Origin: AP-15 sp963785565 | GTDB lineage: Bacteria > Pseudomonadota > Alphaproteobacteria > ATCC43930 > CGMCC-115725 | NCBI GenBank assembly: GCA_963785565.1 | Contig: CAWAVV010000028.1 | Span: forward strand, 14,794-78,793 | Direction: 5' to 3' | DNA length: 64,000 nucleotides | Notes under the pieces: generated by a model | What the model saw: the letters and a program-made list of their open reading frames with translations, nothing else | Told to the model about the DNA's origin: nothing | Database searches by the model: none | Translations under genes and position numbers: made by a program | Shown: one piece after another, positions 1 to 8,555 of the stretch | Position numbering within the stretch: position 1 is the stretch's first letter | How the letters are laid out: each line of letters begins with the position of its first letter

Positions 1-1889
1 TCATCGACCACCAGCTGACCGAGACCGCTCTGCAGCATCTCTTCCTCGATCCCGGCCAAGGCACTGATCATGTCGTAGGCAAACTCGCGTCCCAGCACCG
101 AGCCCAATTGTGCCACTTCACGCAGCCGCGGCGCCCGATCGAGGCGCGCCATCAGCAAATCCTGCAATGTCTCCGGGATGTGCAATTGCGCCAGCGCGCC
201 CGTGAGCAGGTAGATGTCGCCGCGGGCCTCGAGCACCCCCGAACCGAGGATGGCCTTGGTCAGCTCCTCGACATAGAGCGGCACGCCGTCGGCCTTGGCG
301 ACGATATGATCGACCACCTCGCCGGGCAGCGGCCTGCCGCCGGCCAGATGACCGACCATCGTCTCGACCTCTGGCCGCTCCAGGCGGTTGAGCGTGATCG
401 GCGTCATGTGCGAGCGTTGCGGCCAGGGCGGGGTCAATTCCGGCCGATAGGTCGCGACGACCAGCAATGCCGCGGTCGGCGCCTGCTCGATCAGCATGCC
501 CAAGGTTTCCAAGGTCGTCGGATCTGCCCAGTGCAAATCCTCCCATGCCATCAGCACCGGGGCGCGCTCTGACGTTTCGATCAGCCAGGCAACGATCGCG
601 TCGAGGGTCGCATCGCGCTGCTGCTGCGCCGTCATCGACAAGCGCGGATAGCTGTCCTCCGGCGCCGGCACCGACATCAAATCGGCGAACAACCGCACGC
701 TCTCGGAGCGGGGCAAGGTCTTGAAGCCGGCGAGCCCGGCTTCGAGCTTCGCGAGGTGCTGTTGCGCAGTATCCTCCGGCTGCCAGCCGAACGCGCGCTT
801 CAAGTGTTCGACGATCGGATGAAATGCGCTCGCCGTGTGAAACGGGGAGCAGCGGATCGCCACCCAAATGTGGTCCTTGCCGGCCGCCTCTCGCAATCCT
901 TCCACCAGACGGGACTTGCCGACCCCGGCCTCCCCCTGGATCAGCACGACCTGGCCACGGCCTTGGCTACTGCTTTCCCAGGCCCGCAACAGCAGCCCCA
1001 TCTCCTCCTGGCGCCCGACGAGGGGTGCCGCACTCCCGGTCCTTGTCGCAGCAAACCGGCTCTCGACATCCCGCGCCGACAGCACGCGCCACGCCGGCAC
1101 CGGCTCGGCGAACCCCTTCAGCTCGGATGTCCCGAGATCATCGAGGTCGAAGTGATCGCCGAGCATCGCGCGCGTGGCCGCGCTGACGACGATCTGGTTC
1201 GGCTGCGCCAATGCCAGCAGACGCGCCGCCAGGTTCGGGGTCTCGCCGACGACCGCGGTCTCCGATGCGGTTCCTTCGCCGATCTGGTCGCCGACGATGA
1301 CCGGTCCGGTGGCGATGCCGATCCGCACCGCGAGCTCGACCCCGGGCGGCCTCGGGATCGTGGCATTCAGCTCCGCCATCGCCTCGACGATATCGAGGCC
1401 CGCCCGCGCCGAACGCTCGGCCTCGTCCTCATGGGCGCGCGGGTAGCCGAAATAGACCAGGATGCCGTCGCCCATGTACTTCGCGACAAAGCCGTCGTAG
1501 CGCCGGATCGCGGCACTGCACCGGCTCTGATACGACGCGATCACATCGCGCAGATCTTCGGGGTCCATCCCGGTCGAGAGTGCGGTCGACCCCACCAGGT
1601 CGCAAAACATCACGGTCAGCTGGCGGCGCTCGGCCGGGGCCGGCGGCGGTGCGGGAGGCGGCACCGATGCTGGTGTCGCTGTCGGGGCTGGGGCCGGTGC
1701 GGCGGCGCCGAGTGCCGCGATGGCGGAAAGGAGCTTGCGGCGATGGCCGACCGAGGTCACGCCGATGCTGATCAGGTCCTCGGCCGTCAGCTCCGGGAGA
1801 ACTTCGCCATCGACATCGTTGTCGCGGAACGCCGGCTCGTATTGAGCAAGACCGAGCTGCCGTAGCCAACTCGCGACATCGATCGCCAT
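1..1889 (-). CDS. SAM domain - class III adenylate/guanylate cyclase - AAA ATPase sensor protein (3' end outside window)
   Basis: The frame is open from an ATG at 1889 to the window edge, so the C-terminus is missing. The first ~65 residues look like a SAM domain (start MAIDVASWLRQLGL). A proline/alanine linker leads to a class III cyclase domain at about residues 90-270, with the metal-binding FCDLVGST, KYMGDGILVYFGYP and the NLAARL segment. An ATPase domain with Walker A GEAGVGKS follows, and LMAWEDLHWADP fits Walker B. Known relatives make cyclic nucleotide and carry a large STAND/AAA signalling region with TPR-like repeats. The ligand and the nucleotide specificity cannot be read here. 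It is cytoplasmic and there is no operon partner in view. Confidence 0.9.
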   Translation of the reverse strand, partial: MAIDVASWLRQLGLAQYEPAFRDNDVDGEVLPELTAEDLISIGVTSVGHRRKLLSAIAALGAAAPAPAPTATPASVPPPAPPPAPAERRQLTVMFCDLVGSTALSTGMDPEDLRDVIASYQSRCSAAIRRYDGFVAKYMGDGILVYFGYPRAHEDEAERSARAGLDIVEAMAELNATIPRPPGVELAVRIGIATGPVIVGDQIGEGTASETAVVGETPNLAARLLALAQPNQIVVSAATRAMLGDHFDLDDLGTSELKGFAEPVPAWRVLSARDVESRFAATRTGSAAPLVGRQEEMGLLLRAWESSSQGRGQVVLIQGEAGVGKSRLVEGLREAAGKDHIWVAIRCSPFHTASAFHPIVEHLKRAFGWQPEDTAQQHLAKLEAGLAGFKTLPRSESVRLFADLMSVPAPEDSYPRLSMTAQQQRDATLDAIVAWLIETSERAPVLMAWEDLHWADPTTLETLGMLIEQAPTAALLVVATYRPELTPPWPQRSHMTPITLNRLERPEVETMVGHLAGGRPLPGEVVDHIVAKADGVPLYVEELTKAILGSGVLEARGDIYLLTGALAQLHIPETLQDLLMARLDRAPRLREVAQLGSVLGREFAYDMISALAGIEEEMLQSGLGQLVVD

Positions 1890-2019
1890 CTCAGGCCCCT
1901 TTATCAGGGAAGGCCCAGCTTCCGCCGCTCGCACCACGATCGCAACAAAGCCGTTTCACCCCGCCTCGATTGCCGCCGGGTGGCTGGGCGGTTTAAGCGG
2001 CGCTGAAAATGGCTCTGTG

Positions 2020-2874
2020 CTATTGCACGCGGCGGATCAGCTCGGCCCAGCGGTCGAGGATCGGGAGGATTCCATCGGCCTCGGCCGAGGGGAGGCTGAC
2101 CACGGCGCGCGCGATCCCGCGGTCGCGGTAAAGCTTCAGCCGTTCGAGATCCTCGGCGACCCCGAACACGGTGACCGGGACCGTATCGAGGCTGCGCCCA
2201 GCTGCCGCCGCCATCTCGCGAAACTGCGGCAGGAAATCGGTCACGTCGGCATATTGCGGGCGGGCGGCATGCGGAACCCAGCCGTCACCATAAGCGAGGG
2301 CGCGCCGCGCCGCGTACGGAAAAGCGCCGCCGACGATGACCGGCGGGTGCTGTTTCTGCACCGGCTTCGGCCAGGTCCGCATCTTCGGAAAGTCGACGAG
2401 TTCGCCATGATATTCGGGCTCGGACTCGGTCCAGATCGCCTTCATTGCCGCAACCCGCTCGCGCATCAGCTTGAAGCGCGTCTTGAACACTGTACCGTGA
2501 TCCGCCATTTCCTCGGCGTTCCAGCCGCCGCCGACACCGAACAGAAACCGCCCGCGCGAAATCTGGTCGATCGAGGCGACCAGCTTGGCGGTCTGGATCG
2601 GATCGCGCTGGGCGACGAGACACACGCCTGTGCCGATCTTCAAGGTCTTCGTCGCCACCGCCGCCGCGGTCAAGGTGACGAAAGGATCCATCGCGTCATA
2701 ATATTTTTTGGGAAGCTCGCCGCCTTGCGGGAACGGGGTCGCCCGCGAGCTCGGGATGTGCGAGTGCTCGGGCGCCCAGATCGATTCAAAGCCGCGCGCC
2801 TCTAGCGCCCGTCCCAACTCGGCCGGGCCCATCGCGTAATCGGTAAAGAACATCGCCGCGCCGAAATCCATCAC
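2020..2874 (-). CDS. LLM class F420/FMN-dependent oxidoreductase (TIGR03619-like)
   Basis: This 284-residue protein is a complete luciferase-like TIM barrel: an early ESIWAPEHSHIP segment, GVCLVAQRDPIQTAKLVASI, then GRFLFGVGGGWNAEEM, the usual cofactor-side hallmark of the family. Members use reduced F420 or FMN to oxidise small molecules; the substrate here is unknown. The start is an ATG at 2874. It stands alone between the cyclase gene and the cold-shock gene, about 130 nt from the former and 41 nt from the latter. A second, distant LLM protein lies at 4422-5612, so the strain has at least two in 4 kb. Confidence 0.88.
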   Translation of the reverse strand: MMDFGAAMFFTDYAMGPAELGRALEARGFESIWAPEHSHIPSSRATPFPQGGELPKKYYDAMDPFVTLTAAAVATKTLKIGTGVCLVAQRDPIQTAKLVASIDQISRGRFLFGVGGGWNAEEMADHGTVFKTRFKLMRERVAAMKAIWTESEPEYHGELVDFPKMRTWPKPVQKQHPPVIVGGAFPYAARRALAYGDGWVPHAARPQYADVTDFLPQFREMAAAAGRSLDTVPVTVFGVAEDLERLKLYRDRGIARAVVSLPSAEADGILPILDRWAELIRRVQ

Positions 2875-2915
2875 TTCCCCCCAAAGAGCGCCGGCGCCGG
2901 CGCCGCCGTTCCGAA

Positions 2916-3542
2916 CTAGGCGAGGCGCACCCTTACCGCTTCAGGTCCCTTGCGGCCCTCGGCGATGTCGACCAGCACCCGTTGACCTTCATTGAGGGTC
3001 CCGATGCCGGAGCGCTCGAGCACCGAGGCATGGACAAAGGCGTCCTTGCCGCCGCCCTCGCGAACGATGAAGCCAAAGCCCTTTTGGGCGTTGAACCACT
3101 TCACCGTGCCGGCCTCTTCGACCGCAACCTCGGAGGTGTCATAAGACGGCCGGCCGGCGGCCGGGAACCCCGAACGTCGTGCAGCCGCCGGTGTCGCCGT
3201 GCTGCTGTCGACGCTGAGGACCTCGGTGACCTGCGGCCCCTTTTGCCCCGGCGAGACCCTAATCTCGAGGGTTTCGCCAGGCTGGACCGCGGTGATCCCG
3301 TTGCGCTCGAGGACGCTAGCATGGAGAAAGGCGTCTCCCGAACCGTCGGACAGCTCGACAAACCCGAATCCCCTTTCGGGCTTGAACCATTTGACGACAG
3401 CGCGGACCGGCGGCCCGGAGGGCGCATCGAACCGAGGCGGAGTGAAGCGTGGCGAGCTGCCGAACTCGCGCAAGTGCGGGTCGTAACCATCATCGTCGAA
3501 GTCGCGGCGGCGCGGCTGACGGAAGTTCCTGTCTCTGATCAA
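2916..3542 (-). CDS. Double cold-shock-domain RNA-binding protein
   Basis: The 208-residue protein has two cold-shock domains. Domain 1 spans about residues 47-115 (VVKWFKPERGFGFVEL, AFLHASVLERNG) and domain 2 about 142-207 (GTVKWFNAQKGFGFIV, AFVHASVLERSG). Both keep the aromatic RNP1/RNP2-type surfaces that bind single-stranded RNA or DNA. A basic and acidic N-terminal tail rich in R/D precedes domain 1. Two-domain CSPs are typical of alphaproteobacteria. The start appears to be a TTG at 3542, with AGGA seven bases upstream. A role as RNA chaperone or antiterminator is a family inference. Confidence 0.9.
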   Translation of the reverse strand: MIRDRNFRQPRRRDFDDDGYDPHLREFGSSPRFTPPRFDAPSGPPVRAVVKWFKPERGFGFVELSDGSGDAFLHASVLERNGITAVQPGETLEIRVSPGQKGPQVTEVLSVDSSTATPAAARRSGFPAAGRPSYDTSEVAVEEAGTVKWFNAQKGFGFIVREGGGKDAFVHASVLERSGIGTLNEGQRVLVDIAEGRKGPEAVRVRLA

Positions 3543-3907
3543 GTCGGTTTCCTGTCGAGTTGAAACGCGGCCCGATCGAGACCGCGGAACTCGATTGTTC
3601 CAAAAAATCGCCCGGGACGCGAGTGCTTAATTTAAGCAAATGACGCGGGCCGTCCGAGATGGTCCGCGGGACGCACCCGGCGCCGTCACAGGTCCAAAAA
3701 GCGGGCATGTCATGGCCCATCGCGCCGCCGAAATGCGACGGCCTCGCCCGAGAAACCGGGTCCCGGCGAGATCGGCAACCGATCAACCAGCCAGCCCGGC
3801 CCAACCAATCCTGATACGGGTTTCGGACCAGGGGCTTGGAGCGGCGGGAGGAGCATCCTGGGTCGATCTCGGTTGCGGCACTCCCGCAGCGCTGCGTGTC
3901 TGGCCGC
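3543..3907. promoter_or_regulatory. Cold-shock gene leader / intergenic region with a palindrome
   Basis: I see no convincing gene in this stretch. It is the 5' leader of the cold-shock gene on the minus strand. A perfect palindrome with 7-bp arms around a single T (TGCTTAA-T-TTAAGCA) sits at 3624-3638, about 80 bp upstream of the TTG start, in an otherwise GC-rich context. It could be part of a promoter or an operator. That role is inference. Confidence 0.35.
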
Positions 3908-4219
3908 TCAGTCGCACCCGCCGACCGGCGGATTGACCGCGCAATGCAAAGCGCATCGTTGCCTCGGCGCACAGCGCCATGAAACCGGTCGGGTGCTGCT
4001 CGGGAAATAGCAAACGCCCTGACAATCGATCTCGGCCCCGAGCGAGCGGGTGAGTTGGCTGACGACGCCCAAGGCCTGATCGTATTTCTGGATCCGCGTT
4101 TCGACCCGGCCGATGTCGTGTTGCTCGGCGGTGATACGCCCTGCCGCCTGCTCGGCGACGGCAGGGCCGCCGATCAGAACCGCAACGACAATCGTCGCTA
4201 GGATAGCCGAAGAGTGCAT
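3908..4219 (-). CDS. Small secreted cysteine-containing protein, unknown function
   Basis: The 103-residue ORF starts at an ATG at 4219 and has a clear Sec-type signal peptide: a short polar start, the core ILATIVVAVLIGGPAVA and a cleavage site near residue 22. The mature part begins with a helical segment and has six cysteines in its second half (CQGVC first, then four spread to the C-terminus), which suggests a disulfide-bonded periplasmic protein. I do not recognise a family. The signal peptide argues that it is real, but the C-terminal part is low in sequence character and could be out of frame. Confidence 0.45.
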   Translation of the reverse strand: MHSSAILATIVVAVLIGGPAVAEQAAGRITAEQHDIGRVETRIQKYDQALGVVSQLTRSLGAEIDCQGVCYFPSSTRPVSWRCAPRQRCALHCAVNPPVGGCD

Positions 4220-4421
4220 CTTTCTGTTCAGTTAGCATTGCGCGAGCTCATCTCCCAGCCGCAGACAATAGCCTCGACCTCGATCCCCGACAATCGACTG
4301 CAGCTTCATCGAGTTGTGGCGCCGCCGGCTGTCGTAAGCCCGGCGAGCGGGTTGCCAGCCCCGAACCACGGCGTACAATCGGCCGAAACTGGGTCGGCGG
4401 TTCCCCCGTGGAGGTCATGGC

Positions 4422-5612
4422 ATGATTACCAAATTCGACAGTCTGTTCGCCGGGCACGTCGATATCGAAAATGTGGGCTACGGCGGCATCCCGGTGAACG
4501 ACCGGCGCTATCCCAACGAGCATCTCGCCACCGTCTTCGACAAGGCGCAGGCGATGGCGCAGCTGATGGATCGCTTGGGCTACAACACGTTCTGGATGGC
4601 CGAGCATCATTTCCAGCACGAGGGCTACGAATGCATCCCGAACGTGCTGATGATGGCGCTGCATCTGGCGCATATGACCCGGCGCATACGGATCGGCTGC
4701 GGCTTCAACATCACCCCGATGTGGCATCCGCTGCGGCTGGCCGAGGATTACGCCACCGCCGACATCCTGAGCGGCGCACGCATCACTTTCGGCGTCGGGC
4801 GCGGTTATCACACCCGCGAGGTCGAGACCTTCGGCTCGCCATTGCTCGACCAACCGGCCAATCGCGAGCTCTTCGAAGAACAGGTCGACATCATCTTCAA
4901 GGCGTTCAACAACGAGACCTTTTCGCACAAGGGAAAGCATTATACTCTCCCGCCGCAGGTGCCCTACCGCGGTTACACCCTCGAAGAGCTGACCGTCGTG
5001 CCGCGGCCGTTGCGGCTGCCGGTGGAATGCTGGCAGCCGGTTCAGGGCGGGACCGAGCGGGCGCTCGATTTCATGGCCAAGCACGGCATCCAAGGCCTGA
5101 TCGGCGGCGGCTCGGCCGAGGGCGGGGCGATGCACAAGGTGGTGCTCGACTGGCAGCAGGCGCATGCCCGCATCGGCAAGCACCTCGAACTGGGCGAGCG
5201 GCTGTGTTTTGGCTTCCACTTCTATATTGCCGACAACCGCGAGCAGGGCATCCGCGAGGCCGGGAAATACTACGAAGAAAACATGAAGATGTTCGGCGAG
5301 CTGCGGCTGGTGCGCGCGCTCAGTGATGAGCAGATCGAGATCATGCGCGATCCGAAGCGCGCACCCCACGCCAAGCTTCCGCGGATCGAGGACGCGATCG
5401 CCGCCGGCGGTGTGCTGTGCGGGTCGCCGGAGCAGATCATCGAGCATTTGAAGGCGCTCGAACGGCGCTACCCGGGGCTCGACCGGGTATCCGTCAGCCT
5501 CAGCGTCGGCGTGCCCAAAGCGGTCGCCCTCGAACAGCTCGAGCGCTTCGGCAAGGAGGTCATGCCGGCCTTCGCCCCGGCGAAGACGCCCGAACTGGTG
5601 CCGGCGCAATAG
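4422..5612 (+). CDS. LLM class flavin-dependent monooxygenase (bacterial luciferase-like)
   Basis: This 396-residue luciferase-family protein starts at the ATG at 4422, which has GGAGG seven bases upstream. Typical segments are LGYNTFWMAEHHFQHEGY, RIGCGFNITPMWHPLRLAEDYA and ITFGVGRGYHTREVE, followed by a long C-terminal half with PVECWQPVQGG. The His-rich AEHHF motif matches FMN-dependent monooxygenases of the LuxA-like group more than the F420 group. The substrate is unknown. It is transcribed divergently from the small secreted protein and appears monocistronic. Confidence 0.88.
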   Translation: MITKFDSLFAGHVDIENVGYGGIPVNDRRYPNEHLATVFDKAQAMAQLMDRLGYNTFWMAEHHFQHEGYECIPNVLMMALHLAHMTRRIRIGCGFNITPMWHPLRLAEDYATADILSGARITFGVGRGYHTREVETFGSPLLDQPANRELFEEQVDIIFKAFNNETFSHKGKHYTLPPQVPYRGYTLEELTVVPRPLRLPVECWQPVQGGTERALDFMAKHGIQGLIGGGSAEGGAMHKVVLDWQQAHARIGKHLELGERLCFGFHFYIADNREQGIREAGKYYEENMKMFGELRLVRALSDEQIEIMRDPKRAPHAKLPRIEDAIAAGGVLCGSPEQIIEHLKALERRYPGLDRVSVSLSVGVPKAVALEQLERFGKEVMPAFAPAKTPELVPAQ

Positions 5613-5660
5613 CGGGCTGCGGACTGTTCGGCGTGGTGCGTCGGACAGTCCGATCGCCGG

Positions 5661-6155
5661 TTACGGGCAGGGCTCGGGCGGCAGGTCGCGGCGGCGGAAG
5701 GTTTCGTAGCCGATCCCTGGCACGTGACCGGGGTCGCCCCAGTGATAGACGATATTGATCGGGTCAACGACGGTCACCGCCTTACTCGTCTGCGCGTCGC
5801 AGCCGAAATCGAGCTGCAGGTCAAGGGTGTCGTCGTCCCGCCAGTTCAACCCGACCAGAACCTCCCAGGTGCGGGCCTCAACCAGTGTAGTCGAAAACCA
5901 ATGGCCCGCGCGTTTCAAGCGGATCACGGTCTTCGAACGATGCTCTGGAGCGCCGAAGAAATCGGTTTCCGCGCTCACGACATCACCGCGCGCATTCTTC
6001 GCCGACGCATCCATAAAATCACGCGCGTAAAGAAGGTATGCCACGTAAAATATAAACGCAATTCGTTTTAAAATATAGAGACCACCATAAATTAGAGCAA
6101 CTAGAAGGCCCCACTTGATCACCCTCGCGATGGGCCGCCGATGCAAGCTCAACAT
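5661..6155 (-). CDS. Single-pass membrane protein, candidate immunity protein of the upstream toxin
   Basis: I place the start at the ATG at 6155 rather than further upstream, because that leaves 38 nt after the preceding gene instead of an overlap. The 164-residue product has a basic N-terminus (MLSLHRRPIARVIKW) and one long hydrophobic helix at about residues 14-42. A soluble domain of about 120 residues follows, rich in W, D and beta-type segments (TTLVEARTWEVLVGLNW). No family is recognised. Its position directly downstream of a polymorphic-toxin-like gene, on the same strand, is what suggests an immunity role; that is inference. The codon use is slightly more AT-rich than its neighbours. 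Confidence 0.6.
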   Translation of the reverse strand: MLSLHRRPIARVIKWGLLVALIYGGLYILKRIAFIFYVAYLLYARDFMDASAKNARGDVVSAETDFFGAPEHRSKTVIRLKRAGHWFSTTLVEARTWEVLVGLNWRDDDTLDLQLDFGCDAQTSKAVTVVDPINIVYHWGDPGHVPGIGYETFRRRDLPPEPCP

Positions 6156-6193
6156 CGCGATGCGCGGTAAAAAGTGCAAACCAGCATGTCGGC

Positions 6194-7285
6194 TTATTTC
6201 CAGCTCCCGGCGGTCGCATCGTTCCAGCCGCGTTGAATCCAAGCTTCTCTGTCCTGGGCGCTATAGTTGCTCGAATGTCCAAAAGCATAGGCCTTCGCAA
6301 GAAGAAGCGTTTCGGGCAGCGTGTATCCAGCCCCTGACATGTACACTCCGACGGCGTAATTGGCGGCCGGTATATATGCTCGATACAGTTTCAGTTGCTG
6401 GGGATCTCTCTGAAAATCGAATTCACCACCCTGCGCTATCGCAGCATGGGCGCGCGCATATTGTTCTGAATACGATAGCTGGGCGATTGACTTGCCGGCC
6501 GCGTACACCTTCCGAAAATCGGCACTCGGCGGCGCCATCAAGTTTTTCGTCTCCGAGTCCGGATCCGCGATCGTCTTGCCACCCGGCGTCTTGACGACAA
6601 CAGCGTTGCTCGGCAATCCGTTCTCGGGCGTGTAAGACACGAACTCGACATTGGGATCGACCCGATTGACCCCGGGAGCAGACTTTCCGCCGATTGCGCT
6701 CGACGACTGGCCTCCGGGCGGTGTTGACGAGCCTGCGCCTTCGCTGGCGGCGACGGGCGAAGTGTCGCCGCCCTCGGAGGTCCATTGGCCGCCGTCGGGA
6801 TTGCCGCCGGGGACGCGCGGCTGGTCCGGGTTGTAGCCGGCCTTCAGAAAATCGAGCGCAGCGCGATCAAGACCGCAGGTCTTGATCAGCTCGCGCGGGC
6901 CCAGGCCCTCCGCCAAAAGCTGCTCGCCCAGGAACAGGCGGGCGGAAGCCTCCTTTTCGTCCGCCAAGGGAGGCAGCCCGCTCAACGCGATCTCGATTGC
7001 GGCAAGGTCATTCTCACCGCGATACCAATATCGTGCGGCCCGGCGGACATTGTTAAGGATGCCGGGTCGGGCTGTCTTCCGGTAGGCAACCGCGAGCAGC
7101 GCCAGGATGCGCTCCTCGGCGCCGTCGATCGCAATCTCCGGCGCCTCGTCCCGGTCGTGGAGCATCGGGGCGAGGATGATGCCGCCGAGGACCAATCCCT
7201 CGCCGGTGAAGGTCATCACTGGTTCGAATGAGCACCGGCGAGGGCGGTCGGCCGCCGCCTCGCGCGCCGCCATCGGCAAAGTCAT
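6194..7285 (-). CDS. Putative polymorphic toxin with NPDQPR linker and Ntox44-like C-terminal domain
   Basis: The likely start is the ATG at 7285 (an in-frame GTG lies at 7324), giving 363 residues. The N-terminal 150 residues form a helical module ending in a DRAALDFLKAGY segment. The linker NPDQPRVPGGNPDGGQW (about residues 152-168) follows. I know this short motif as a recurrent joint between a conserved N-terminal module and varied C-terminal toxin-like domains in alphaproteobacteria. A low-complexity S/G/P stretch comes next. The last ~110 residues (GEFDFQRD, then YAVGVYMSGAGYTLPETLLLA and a final WIQRGWNDA) resemble polymorphic toxin type 44. That match is from memory and needs an HMM search. 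The gene is followed by a small membrane-protein gene. Confidence 0.65.
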   Translation of the reverse strand: MTLPMAAREAAADRPRRCSFEPVMTFTGEGLVLGGIILAPMLHDRDEAPEIAIDGAEERILALLAVAYRKTARPGILNNVRRAARYWYRGENDLAAIEIALSGLPPLADEKEASARLFLGEQLLAEGLGPRELIKTCGLDRAALDFLKAGYNPDQPRVPGGNPDGGQWTSEGGDTSPVAASEGAGSSTPPGGQSSSAIGGKSAPGVNRVDPNVEFVSYTPENGLPSNAVVVKTPGGKTIADPDSETKNLMAPPSADFRKVYAAGKSIAQLSYSEQYARAHAAIAQGGEFDFQRDPQQLKLYRAYIPAANYAVGVYMSGAGYTLPETLLLAKAYAFGHSSNYSAQDREAWIQRGWNDATAGSWK

Positions 7286-7403
7286 CGAGTACCCTGTGCG
7301 AGAGAGCAACCAACACTTGTACACGCAAATGGCGCAATACTCAAGAACAAAACATGAAACTTATTCCGATTCCGCGGACCGGAGTTCCCCGCCTCACGGT
7401 ACC

Positions 7404-8555
7404 TCAGCGGGCGCGGAACAGCCGGCCGCCGGGCATCGGCCGCGGCACGCCGGTGGTCGAGGGCAGGCTGAGCGGCAGGCCGAGGACCGAGCGGACCGCG
7501 AGATAGGCGAAGGCTTGCGCTTCGAGCGCGTCGCCATTCCAGCCGACCGCTTCGACCGCGCGCACGGAGACGCCGAGCCGGCGAGCCAGTGCCGCGAGGA
7601 GTATCGGGTTGTGTCGCCCGCCGCCGCAGACCAGCCACTCGCGGGCCGGGGCCGGGAAATGCCTGCAACCCGCCACGACCGCGGCGGCTGTCATCTCGGT
7701 CAGGGTGGCGGCGCCGTCTTCCAACGAAAGACCCTCGGGCATGGCATCGCGGAAATCGTCGCGGTCGAGGGATTTTGGTGGATTGCGGGTGAAGAAAGGC
7801 CGCTGCAGAAAGCGCGCGACATGCGCCTCCGAGGCGCGTCCGGCGGCGGCGAGCACACCACCGAGATCGGCTGCGGCGGCGGTATGAATCCGCACCCAGT
7901 CGTCGATCAGCGCATTACCGGGGCCGGTGTCGAAAGCGAGGATGTCAGCCGCCCCGCCGATCCCCCCGCTGCCGATCTCCCCGTTGCCGATCCAGGTCAC
8001 ATTGGCGACGCCTCCCAGATTGAGCACCGCGAGCGGCTTTGGCAGCGCCGCGGCGAGAGCGGCGTGAAACAGCGGCGCCAGCGGCGCGCCCTCGCCGCCG
8101 GCGGCGACATCGGCCGAGCGGAAATCCCCTACGACATCGATCCCGATCCGGCGCGCCAGCCAGGCGCCGTCGCCCAGCTGCCAGGTGCGCCGCTCGGCCG
8201 GGCGATGCAGGATCGTGTGGCCGTGCAGCCCGACGATGTCGGCTGTCGTACCCGGATGGCGCGCGAGAAACTGCTCGACCGCGTCGCCATGCAATCGTGT
8301 CAATTCGGTCTCGACCTCGCCGAGCGGGCCAACGCCGCCGAGCACCGAGCGCAGCCTTTCACGAAATACATCCCGATAGGGGATCGTCAGCGCCGGACCG
8401 GTGATCACGCGCTCGCGGCCATCGGTCTCGATCATCGCGACATCGATCCCGTCGAGCGAGGTGCCGCTCATCAGCCCAATCGCGCGCCGCACCGGCGGAT
8501 TGGGCCGGGAAGGTTGTGGTTCGGGGGGCGTGCCTATGTTAGATGACGACGCCAT
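7404..8555 (-). CDS. anmK: Anhydro-N-acetylmuramic acid kinase
   Basis: AnmK phosphorylates and opens 1,6-anhydro-MurNAc to MurNAc-6-phosphate during cell-wall recycling in the cytoplasm. The family hallmark GLMSGTSLDGIDVAMIETDG lies near the N-terminus. GLHGHTILHRP, NLGGVANVTWI and AFDTGPGNALIDDW, all typical of the ASKHA-fold kinase, follow in order, and VCGGGRHNP is near the C-terminus. I chose the ATG at 8555, which gives about 383 residues. An in-frame GTG at 8492 would remove an odd 20-residue extension and is a fair alternative. The gene is divergent from tyrS and the 5' ends overlap or nearly overlap, an arrangement I recall as common in alphaproteobacteria. Confidence 0.93.
   Translation of the reverse strand: MASSSNIGTPPEPQPSRPNPPVRRAIGLMSGTSLDGIDVAMIETDGRERVITGPALTIPYRDVFRERLRSVLGGVGPLGEVETELTRLHGDAVEQFLARHPGTTADIVGLHGHTILHRPAERRTWQLGDGAWLARRIGIDVVGDFRSADVAAGGEGAPLAPLFHAALAAALPKPLAVLNLGGVANVTWIGNGEIGSGGIGGAADILAFDTGPGNALIDDWVRIHTAAAADLGGVLAAAGRASEAHVARFLQRPFFTRNPPKSLDRDDFRDAMPEGLSLEDGAATLTEMTAAAVVAGCRHFPAPAREWLVCGGGRHNPILLAALARRLGVSVRAVEAVGWNGDALEAQAFAYLAVRSVLGLPLSLPSTTGVPRPMPGGRLFRAR

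Noticed and set aside
4248..5609. Long open frame on the minus strand opposite the LLM gene (453 codons)
   Set aside because: It is a high-GC shadow of the luciferase-like gene; the plus-strand frame has clear homology and a ribosome site.
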